From assembly GCA_003649915.1 (NCBI GenBank), contig QMTG01000013.1, forward strand, positions 1 to 15,535: a stretch of 15,535 bases of DNA. Reading direction: 5' to 3'. Positions 1-5,329 of this stretch are shown in pieces. The DNA is from Thermoplasmata archaeon (lineage in GTDB: Archaea > Thermoplasmatota > Thermoplasmata > B31-G17). A model generated the notes under the pieces. That model was not told where the DNA came from. It saw only the letters and a program-made list of their open reading frames with translations, and did no database searches. Position 1 is the first letter of the stretch. The number at the start of each line of letters is the position of its first letter. Both the position numbers and the translations under genes were made by a program.

Positions 1-669
1 TATGTAACAAGGGAGGCGGCAAAGGTTCTCGGGATAAAACTTAACGGGGCTACGATGGCTATACAGGGTTTCGGCAATGCTGGTCAGTTTGCAGCACTGC
101 TTGGCGCTGAGATATTGGGCTTAAAACTCGTCGCAGCCTCAGATTCAAAGGGAGGCATTTACAACCCGAACGGGCTGGACCCGAAGAAGTTGGTGGAGCA
201 CAAACTCAAGAATGGCACAGTCATAACCTATCCTGATGGCGAGCAGATAAGTAATAAAGAATTGCTAGAGCTCGACGTTGAAGTTCTATTCCCCGCAGCG
301 TTGGAGAATGTTATCACGAAAGACAATGCATCAAACATAAAGGCAAAGATTGTGTGCGAACTTGCAAACGGCCCAACAACTCCCGAAGCAGATAGAATAC
401 TACACGATAACGGCGTGTTTGTAATCCCCGATTTCTTGGCAAACGCTGGCGGAGTTACGGTATCATACTTAGAGCAAGTGCAGAACACGTATAACTTCTA
501 CTGGAGCGAGGATGAAGTGCACAAAATGCTCGATGCAAAAATGACAAAAGCCTTCCATGATGTTTACAACATGTACAAGGAAAAGGGCGATATACACATG
601 CGCTTATCAGCATACCTTGTTGCAGTAAAGCGCGTTGTTGATGCCATGAAAACCAGGGGCTGGGTCTAA
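1..669 (+). CDS. gdhA: Glutamate dehydrogenase, C-terminal part (5' truncated by window)
   Basis: Reversible oxidative deamination of glutamate to 2-oxoglutarate and ammonia, in the cytosol, linking carbon and nitrogen metabolism. The reading frame is open from base 1, so the protein begins upstream of the window; the visible part is 222 codons ending in TAA. It holds the Rossmann nucleotide-binding domain (AIQGFGNAGQ, the GxGxxG loop, near visible residues 20-29), then an acidic residue after the second strand (VAASDSKGG). The characteristic CELANGPTTPEAD stretch and FLANAGGVTVSYLEQVQN segment of hexameric GDHs follow. The C-terminal helix (MRLSAYLVAVKRVVDAM, ending RGWV) is a normal family end, so the 3' end is intact. 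The missing N-terminal catalytic half (Lys/Asp active-site region) lies outside. Coenzyme preference (NAD or NADP) cannot be settled here. Confidence 0.95.
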   Translation, partial: YVTREAAKVLGIKLNGATMAIQGFGNAGQFAALLGAEILGLKLVAASDSKGGIYNPNGLDPKKLVEHKLKNGTVITYPDGEQISNKELLELDVEVLFPAALENVITKDNASNIKAKIVCELANGPTTPEADRILHDNGVFVIPDFLANAGGVTVSYLEQVQNTYNFYWSEDEVHKMLDAKMTKAFHDVYNMYKEKGDIHMRLSAYLVAVKRVVDAMKTRGWV

Positions 670-676
670 ACCCGCC

Positions 677-710
677 CTTTTTAAATATTTTTCACATAAT
701 TTTTATTCTT
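677..710 (+). terminator. T-rich transcription termination region after gdhA
   Basis: Just downstream of the gdhA stop lie three oligo-T tracts (about 678-682, 688-692 and 700-704) in an AT-rich stretch. Archaeal RNA polymerase commonly terminates at such runs without a hairpin. No strong stem precedes them. The dnaG promoter follows about 20 bp later. Confidence 0.55.
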
Positions 711-728
711 ATTACCAAATATAAGATA

Positions 729-740
729 AGTTTATATGGG
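729..740 (+). promoter_or_regulatory. TATA-box promoter of dnaG operon
   Basis: The sequence AGTTTATATGGG matches an archaeal TATA box. With the usual 25-27 bp spacing, transcription would start near 758-762. That gives a 5' leader of roughly 135-140 nt before the dnaG ATG, unusually long next to the leaderless or short-leader genes elsewhere in this window. Confidence 0.6.
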
Positions 741-741
741 A

Positions 742-890
742 GTGCTACCCTATCTCATTCCATAACTGCAGGGTGGCATGTCATCCCTCCATCACTGCAT
801 CACAAAATCACGATCATCGTATCATCTGTTTGGCGTGAGAATGAAGAACAGGGGGAGGGTGACATGCTGTTCTGCCAAAACAAGGAGGTG
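742..890 (+). promoter_or_regulatory. Structured leader region upstream of dnaG with competing stems
   Basis: Three complementary pairings can be read. (a) 742-751 with 770-779, 10 bp including two G-U pairs; its 5' arm may lie before the transcription start. (b) 776-790 with 854-867, 14 bp with a single bulged T at 784. (c) 829-834 (TTTGGC) with 874-879 (GCCAAA), stacked directly on 845-851 (AGAACAG) with 867-873 (CTGTTCT), leaving a 10-nt one-sided bulge 835-844 and a 15-nt loop 852-866. The loop of (c) is the 3' arm of (b), so the two are mutually exclusive or at most partly pseudoknotted. The dnaG ribosome site (884-891) lies 5 nt after stem (c). I recognise no named riboswitch family. 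It could instead be a small RNA gene or a DNA operator. Confidence 0.5.
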
Positions 891-908
891 AGCAAAGATG
901 CACATTGA
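864..908 (+). CDS. Possible 14-codon leader peptide overlapping dnaG start
   Basis: An ATG at 864 is preceded by GGGGAGG (852-858) at 5-nt spacing, a strong ribosome site. It opens a 14-codon frame (MLFCQNKEVSKDAH) ending at TGA 906-908, in a different frame from dnaG and overlapping its first 11 bases. Its ribosome site falls in the loop or arm of the competing leader stems, which suggests translational coupling or an attenuator-like role. Chance is a real possibility because the frame is so short. No similarity can be claimed. Confidence 0.25.
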   Translation: MLFCQNKEVSKDAH

Positions 909-2127
909 CCCATCGAGTGTTAAGTACATGGTAAAGGCAGAGTTCAGTGCCGAGGGTGTGGTTGAACGCTCCGATGTTATCGGGGCAATATTTGGGCAGA
1001 CTGAAGGATTGCTTGGTGAGGAATTGGATTTGCGGGATCTGCAAAAAAGCGGAAGGATCGGGAGAATAGAGGTAGAGGTTGAGTATGATCAGGGTAAGTC
1101 TGTCGGTACAATAATGATACCGTCAAGCATGGACCAAGTTGAGACTGCAATTCTTGCAGCGGCGCTGGAGACCATAGAGAGGGTTGGACCCTGCAAGGCG
1201 AAAATTGAGGTTAAGAATATAGAGGATGTGAGGGTGAAGAAGAGGCAAATGATTGCAGAGAGGGCAAAGGAATTGCTTGCCCATCTCATTGAGGCATCAA
1301 AGGGGACGGCGAAGAGTATTGCGGAGGAAGTGCGCGGTGCTGTTCATAGCGAAGAACTTATTCTTTATGGCCCGGATAAGTGCCCTGCAGGACCAGAGGT
1401 TGAAGAATCAGAATCAATAATAATTGTTGAAGGTAGGTCGGATGTGTTAAACCTCCTAAAGCACGGTATAAGGAACGCTATTGCTGTTGAGGGCACAAAC
1501 GTGCCAAAGACTATACAGGAACTTTCAAAGAAGAAGATTGCAACTGTATTTGTTGACGGGGATAGAGGCGGCGAACTTATACTGAAGGAACTGCTGCAAG
1601 TGGCAGATATAGACTTCGTCGCCAGGGCGCCGGACAACTACGAGGTTGAAGAACTCACACAAAAGCAGATAATGAAGGCGCTTAGAGCCAAGATGCCTGT
1701 AGAGCAGTTCTTGGAAACGTACAAGATTGGTGAGACTGAGAAGAAGGAAAGCGAAAAGAAGGAGGTGAAGGTGGAAAAGAAGGTGGAGGTTGCGAAGAAG
1801 GAGGTGAAGAAGGAGTTAAAGAAGGAACTATCCCCAGTACAGAAGGCTCTGATGGATGTATTCTCAAAGATTTCTGGTAAATCAAAGGCTTTGTTCCTAG
1901 ATGGTAACAATAGAGTTGTTGGCGAGAAAATGGTGAGCGAACTACGCACAATGTCCCCGAAGGATATAAAAAATGCCAAATCATTGGTATTTGATGGAAT
2001 AATCACCCAGCGCGTCATTGACCTTGCATATGCCATGGGACTAAATAATGTGCTCGGGATAAAGTTGGGGACTGTATCCAAAATTCCGACCACAATAAAT
2101 ATATGGACAAAACACGACCTCGAATAG
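898..2127 (+). CDS. dnaG: Archaeal DnaG primase-like Toprim protein
   Basis: Toprim-fold protein that makes short RNA in vitro in some archaea and is also a known component of the archaeal RNA exosome. It is 409 aa, a normal length for archaeal DnaG, which is shorter than the bacterial primase and lacks its N-terminal zinc-binding domain. The N-terminal domain (1-165) is the conserved archaeal DnaG region. The Toprim domain spans about 170-260, with catalytic Glu178 (VEGRSDV) and the DGD motif Asp220/Asp222 (FVDGDRGG). Residues 279-311 form a Lys/Glu-rich linker, probably a charged helix or disordered. The C-terminal domain (312-409) then follows. The start is decided by GGAGGTGA at 884-891, 6 nt before ATG. 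The Lon-like ATPase begins 13 bp downstream, so they are very likely co-transcribed. The upstream leader is unusually long and structured. Confidence 0.95.
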   Translation: MHIDPSSVKYMVKAEFSAEGVVERSDVIGAIFGQTEGLLGEELDLRDLQKSGRIGRIEVEVEYDQGKSVGTIMIPSSMDQVETAILAAALETIERVGPCKAKIEVKNIEDVRVKKRQMIAERAKELLAHLIEASKGTAKSIAEEVRGAVHSEELILYGPDKCPAGPEVEESESIIIVEGRSDVLNLLKHGIRNAIAVEGTNVPKTIQELSKKKIATVFVDGDRGGELILKELLQVADIDFVARAPDNYEVEELTQKQIMKALRAKMPVEQFLETYKIGETEKKESEKKEVKVEKKVEVAKKEVKKELKKELSPVQKALMDVFSKISGKSKALFLDGNNRVVGEKMVSELRTMSPKDIKNAKSLVFDGIITQRVIDLAYAMGLNNVLGIKLGTVSKIPTTINIWTKHDLE

Positions 2128-2140
2128 GAAGGAGGGGGCT

Positions 2141-3682
2141 ATGGCCAAGGATAGTGTGCTATTGGATGCAAAACGCGGTTTTTCCATATCTGAGATTGAA
2201 ACAACAGCGGACATTTACATACCGCCAGACCCTCTTGAAAGGGTCATAGGGCAAGATGCAGCGATAGAGGCTGCAAAGATTGCTGCAAAACAGCACAGAC
2301 ACTTGCTTCTTGTTGGTCCGCCAGGCACGGGGAAGTCAATGATTGGTCAGGCTTTGGCGTATCACCTCCCCCCACCAACAGAGGAAATTCAGGTTGTTCA
2401 TAACCCGGAAAAGCCCGAAAGGCCGTTTGTTGAGGTAAAAACTAGGGAAAAGGTTCTCGAAGAGAGGAGATTGCTGGAGGAGGGAGAGGGAGAACTTATA
2501 AGACCTGAGGAAGCGCCCATAAACGTTGCGGAAAAGTTGGGCTACAGATGTATGAACTGTGGCACGTATTCCCCACCAACTGACTTGCTGTGCCCGAAGT
2601 GCGGCAGGATTAAGACCCTATCGCAGAATCAGCCACTGGTCTTCGACATGCAGAACATACAGGCCAGTGTGCAGGAAATGCTCACTTCGCTCTTTCCAAC
2701 GCTTGGCACAAAGCGCGTGACAACCACAAGAATTAGGCTGGGAAAGGAGGAGGTTGTTGTTTACGAGCAAGCAGGACCCATGATAAAGGTTCTTGACCAA
2801 GAAGCGCTGGAAAAGAGAAGAGAGATAGAAAAGATGAGTCCGAGAAAGGTGCTTGTTCCGCTTGAGAGGAGAAATTTTGTCCTCGCTACTGGGGCAAGCG
2901 AGACTGAGCTACTGGGTGATGTTCGCCATGACCCATACGGAAGCCATCCACAACTCGGTATTCCTCCGTACGAGCGTGTGATACCTGGCGCAATACATGA
3001 GGCGCATCAGGGAGTGCTTTTTATAGACGAACTGCCTCATCTTGGCCATCTACAGCGCTATATACTCACCGCCATGCAAGAGAAGAAGTTTCCAATAGTC
3101 GGGAGAAATCCACAGAGTTCTGGCGCAAGTGTGCGCGTTGATGATGTCCCATGTGACTTCATATTTGTTGGGGCGTGCAATATCCAAGATGTCCCTGCTA
3201 TACTCTCCCCCCTACGCTCCAGAATCATAGGCTCAGGATACGAAGTTTTGATGGAGACCACGGTGCCTGATGATGATATAAACAGGGCAAAGTTTGCGCA
3301 GTTCGTGGCGCAGGAGATTGTGATGGACGGCCGCATACCTCATGCCACAAAGGATGCAGTGCTTGCCCTGATAGAGGTTGCAAGGAAAAGGGCAAAGATT
3401 ATTGATGGGAAGGATAACGCTCTAACGCTCAGGCTTCGTGATATGGGCGGACTTATAAGGGCAGCGGGAGACCTAGCAGTGCTTAACGGCGAGAGGTATA
3501 TAGAGGAGAAGCATGTGAGGGAGGCGATAAAGAGGAGCAAGACTATAGAGGAGCAGATAAAGGATAAGTACGGCTCATACATAGGGGGAGTGAGCACGGA
3601 GATTTCTGAGATGCAGAGAGAGGTATCGCCATACTACTACTGGAATAAATACGTTCATGACCACAGGGAGGGTTATGGTTAG
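2141..3682 (+). CDS. LonB-like AAA+ ATPase with zinc ribbon, lacking the protease domain
   Basis: A 513-aa AAA+ ATPase closest by motif to archaeal LonB. Walker A is GPPGTGKS (59-66), and the LonB-type stretch LLGDVRHDPYG (257-267) is present. Walker B is LFIDEL (293-298), sensor 1 is in GACNIQD (Asn347), Arg359/Arg361 sit at the arginine-finger position, and sensor-2 arginines lie near 431-433. Archaeal LonB is normally about 620-700 aa, with a two-helix membrane hairpin between Walker A and B and an S16 Ser-Lys peptidase at the C-terminus. Here there is no hydrophobic hairpin. In its place is a four-cysteine ribbon (C137, C140, C151, C154) in a charged region, and the protein stops after the helical AAA lid with no peptidase domain. 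The ending (SPYYYWNKYVHDHREGYG) shows no sign of a frameshift into a protease. It is thus probably a soluble remodelling ATPase of unknown substrate. GGAAGGAGGGGG provides the ribosome site. Co-transcription with dnaG suggests, but does not show, a nucleic-acid-related role. Confidence 0.85.
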   Translation: MAKDSVLLDAKRGFSISEIETTADIYIPPDPLERVIGQDAAIEAAKIAAKQHRHLLLVGPPGTGKSMIGQALAYHLPPPTEEIQVVHNPEKPERPFVEVKTREKVLEERRLLEEGEGELIRPEEAPINVAEKLGYRCMNCGTYSPPTDLLCPKCGRIKTLSQNQPLVFDMQNIQASVQEMLTSLFPTLGTKRVTTTRIRLGKEEVVVYEQAGPMIKVLDQEALEKRREIEKMSPRKVLVPLERRNFVLATGASETELLGDVRHDPYGSHPQLGIPPYERVIPGAIHEAHQGVLFIDELPHLGHLQRYILTAMQEKKFPIVGRNPQSSGASVRVDDVPCDFIFVGACNIQDVPAILSPLRSRIIGSGYEVLMETTVPDDDINRAKFAQFVAQEIVMDGRIPHATKDAVLALIEVARKRAKIIDGKDNALTLRLRDMGGLIRAAGDLAVLNGERYIEEKHVREAIKRSKTIEEQIKDKYGSYIGGVSTEISEMQREVSPYYYWNKYVHDHREGYG

Positions 3683-3716
3683 TAAAAAATATATTGGGCA
3701 CTTTAACCCATGAGCA
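3683..3716. terminator. Short convergent intergenic spacer with A/T tract
   Basis: Thirty-four bases separate the converging stop codons of the Lon-like ATPase and the acetyltransferase. On the minus strand the tract at 3684-3691 reads as a run of six T residues, a plausible terminator for the acetyltransferase. On the plus strand there is only a weak T-run near 3701-3704. No hairpin of note. Confidence 0.35.
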
Positions 3717-4196
3717 CTATTGCCCCTGCATTTTCGCCCTATTTTCGCCCCCGCTTTCTCCAAGGTATAGCATCATCTCATACCCATCCTCGCCATCTGT
3801 ATAATATTTGGGTATCACTCTAACAATCCTAAAACCGTACTTCTGGTAGAAACTTATTGCCCTTTTATTGCTCTTTCTCACCTCAAGTGTGACCGTGGTT
3901 ACGCCTATGCTTTTGCAAATCGTGATGAATTTGTCAAGAATCGCACGCCCAATGCCCTTCCCTCTATATCCCTCCTTTACAACAAGAATTAGAACACGAC
4001 CCCTGTGGCTATCATAAACCACACCGAGCAAAAAACCAATGATATTACCATTGTCTTCGGCTACAAGCATGCCCCTTGACCATAGGTTATAGAATGTTAG
4101 GTAAAAATTTGTATCATATTTTTCCCTAAAATTTTCCTCAACCAGTTCCGACACAGGCTCAAGGTCGTTCAATCTGAACTGCCTAATCATCACCAT
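3717..4196 (-). CDS. GNAT-family N-acetyltransferase, RimI/Ard1-like
   Basis: Transfers an acetyl group from acetyl-CoA to an amine, probably a protein N-terminus. The 159-aa protein covers the whole GNAT fold. The acetyl-CoA pyrophosphate-binding loop is YRGKGIGRAI (77-86, R/QxxGxG/A type). The EVRKSNKRAISFYQKYGF segment (105-122) is the RimI/NAA10 hallmark, and YYTDGEDGYEM (131-141) matches the YY-x-DGEDAY-x-M C-terminal signature of archaeal Ard1-type enzymes. The last roughly 14 residues are an extra polar tail. A TATA box lies 29 bp upstream of the ATG and no ribosome site is visible, so the message is probably leaderless. A second in-frame ATG six bases in (4190) is an alternative start. 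Substrate specificity cannot be read from the sequence. Confidence 0.9.
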   Translation of the reverse strand: MVMIRQFRLNDLEPVSELVEENFREKYDTNFYLTFYNLWSRGMLVAEDNGNIIGFLLGVVYDSHRGRVLILVVKEGYRGKGIGRAILDKFITICKSIGVTTVTLEVRKSNKRAISFYQKYGFRIVRVIPKYYTDGEDGYEMMLYLGESGGENRAKMQGQ

Positions 4197-4220
4197 GCTG
4201 ATTGTGAAAAAACGAGAACA

Positions 4221-4230
4221 CTATTTAAAC
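4221..4230 (-). promoter_or_regulatory. TATA box of the GNAT acetyltransferase
   Basis: On the minus strand GTTTAAATAG is centred about 29 bp before the ATG at 4196. This spacing predicts transcription starting at or a few bases before the start codon, giving a leaderless mRNA. Confidence 0.6.
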
Positions 4231-4245
4231 CATTTTATGAAGTAA

Positions 4246-4503
4246 TCATTTGAGTGTTTCAAGTTGACTCATAAGGTTCCAGATAATTGTCCTTCCATGC
4301 AATGGTAAGTTTGGGTCATTCGCCAACTCATCAAGTATGAATATCGCACTCGCAGCGCGAACATCCAAGGGGTCTCCTTCCTTGAGTAAAACATCCTTTG
4401 CCTCATTCGCCCCCCTCCTGATGTTTCGCGGCACTGATGTGTCCTCGGCAAGTTGCTCAAGTATGTCAATGATTTGCTTAAGTTTTTCCTCTCTCTTGGC
4501 CAT
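4246..4503 (-). CDS. UPF0147 family protein
   Basis: A small (85 aa) helical protein of the UPF0147 family, conserved across Euryarchaeota and without an established function. The family pattern is clear: an N-terminal charged helix (KLKQIIDILEQLAEDTSVPR), the NIRRGANEAKDVL segment, DPLDVRAASAIFILDELANDPNLP and a closing helix with LMSQLETLK. The frame is open back to 4548, but I place the start at the ATG at 4503. It has a GAGGTGGTGA ribosome site (minus strand, 4506-4515), and the TATA box at 4536-4545 lies inside the longer version. With this choice the length fits the family. No cysteines and no membrane segment. It is transcribed alone; the acetyltransferase downstream has its own promoter. 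Confidence 0.9.
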   Translation of the reverse strand: MAKREEKLKQIIDILEQLAEDTSVPRNIRRGANEAKDVLLKEGDPLDVRAASAIFILDELANDPNLPLHGRTIIWNLMSQLETLK

Positions 4504-4535
4504 GTTCACCACCTCTTGCCCTTTCCAAACGCGGG

Positions 4536-4545
4536 GTATATAGTA
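4536..4545 (-). promoter_or_regulatory. TATA box of the UPF0147 gene
   Basis: On the minus strand TACTATATAC is centred about 37 bp before the ATG at 4503. A start of transcription near 4513-4516 would give a leader only long enough to carry the ribosome site. This supports the short form of the protein. Confidence 0.6.
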
Positions 4546-4660
4546 CAATTCACTAATTTATTTTTCGCTTTCAGCCGCCACCGCGATGATGACATACAAA
4601 TTTTTGTGGTGCTTGGGGCTTAGGGATTAGCAAATATTTTAAATTGCATGACGAAGGAAA

Positions 4661-4672
4661 GCATTAAATAAT
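4661..4672 (+). promoter_or_regulatory. Probable TATA box of the 203-aa/coaBC/pantoate kinase operon
   Basis: GCATTAAATAAT is an acceptable archaeal TATA element. Start of transcription would be near 4692-4696, giving a leader of about 25 nt that contains the GGTGATGGG ribosome site at 4707-4715. A second AT-rich element (ATATTTTAAATT, 4634-4645) is an alternative. The 169-bp spacer to the divergent UPF0147 gene holds nothing else except the palindrome at 4682-4698. Confidence 0.45.
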
Positions 4673-4681
4673 CTATTGTTT

Positions 4682-4698
4682 TACATATGGAATATGTA
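4682..4698. promoter_or_regulatory. Palindromic operator candidate before the CoA operon
   Basis: TACATAT-GGA-ATATGTA is a perfect 7-bp inverted repeat with a 3-bp spacer. It lies directly downstream of the TATA box and over the predicted transcription start, the usual place for a dimeric repressor site in archaea. The bound regulator is unknown. Confidence 0.4.
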
Positions 4699-4717
4699 CG
4701 TTAAACGGTGATGGGAT

Positions 4718-5329
4718 ATGGAGAAGAAGGTGTTTGCAATAAAAATACCAGAGATTGAGAAGGAGGCCATGGAGTTCACTGCAAAGACTGCGAAAAAAAC
4801 CCTAACATCCCTGTACCATAAGGGCTTACAAAAGACACTCCATGAAATACTGGGCGCTGTACTGCTTCAGCAGTTAGACCCGCGCATGGACGTGCTGCAG
4901 GCAGTCCTTAATGATGATGAGCACGCTCCAATTCCGCCAATTGTTGGAGAAATTCTAGAGATAATAGACAGTGGCGAGAAGGAGGAGTTCAAGAAAATAT
5001 TCTACAATGTAAAGCCTGTAGAGGTTGCCGAGATACTTGAGCAGTTTGATGTGAGGGATCTAGCCCGATATATAGGGCGTAGGTATATAGGCGAGGTCGG
5101 CGAGTTCAACGTTGTCATGATTGATGCTGTTGAAAACATGTTATACGACTATATCCTCAGCCTATACTACAAACTTTCGGTTGTGGGCTCGATGCTTTCC
5201 CTGCAGCAGGAGTGGCAGAGAAACAGGATGAAGATTGAAATGCTTAAGTATAATATAATGAAGATACACCACGAAAAGTACGGGGGAGCTGTGGTAACAC
5301 CCCTTCGTGTTAGTGAGGAGGAGAAATGA
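4718..5329 (+). CDS. Unrecognised 203-aa helical protein, first gene of the CoA operon
   Basis: I do not recognise this family. The protein is soluble by composition, has no cysteine, no signal peptide and no clear membrane span, and looks almost all-helical. Residues 1-50 are Lys-rich amphipathic helix. Residues 72-120 (GEILEIIDSGEKEEFKKIFY... VEVAEILEQFDVRDLARYIG) have the spacing of short helical repeats loosely like MgtE-N/FliG-type repeats, a weak resemblance only. Residues 128-175 form a long helix rich in Met, Leu and Tyr, and the final 25 are polar. Its stop overlaps the coaBC start by 4 bp (ATGATGA arrangement), so translation is coupled. The ribosome site is GGTGATGGG. Position suggests a role related to CoA synthesis or use, but operon membership is the only evidence. 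Confidence 0.8.
   Translation: MEKKVFAIKIPEIEKEAMEFTAKTAKKTLTSLYHKGLQKTLHEILGAVLLQQLDPRMDVLQAVLNDDEHAPIPPIVGEILEIIDSGEKEEFKKIFYNVKPVEVAEILEQFDVRDLARYIGRRYIGEVGEFNVVMIDAVENMLYDYILSLYYKLSVVGSMLSLQQEWQRNRMKIEMLKYNIMKIHHEKYGGAVVTPLRVSEEEK

Noticed and set aside
835..851. Kink-turn (L7Ae-binding) motif in the dnaG leader bulge
   Set aside because: The bulge GTGAGAATGA has GA steps, but the opposite strand has no unpaired GA, so the tandem sheared G-A pairs of a K-turn cannot form.
778..891. A 37-codon frame from ATG 778 ending just before dnaG
   Set aside because: No convincing ribosome site, unstructured Ser/Arg/Cys composition, and it runs through the inverted repeats; structured RNA explains the region better.
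1638..2093. A 151-codon minus-strand frame opposite dnaG
   Set aside because: The Phe/Ser-rich repeats mirror the Lys/Glu-rich linker codons of DnaG; it is an artefact of the complement.
4504..4548. N-terminal extension of the UPF0147 protein
   Set aside because: It contains the TATA box and ribosome site of the gene itself, and family length fits the shorter form.
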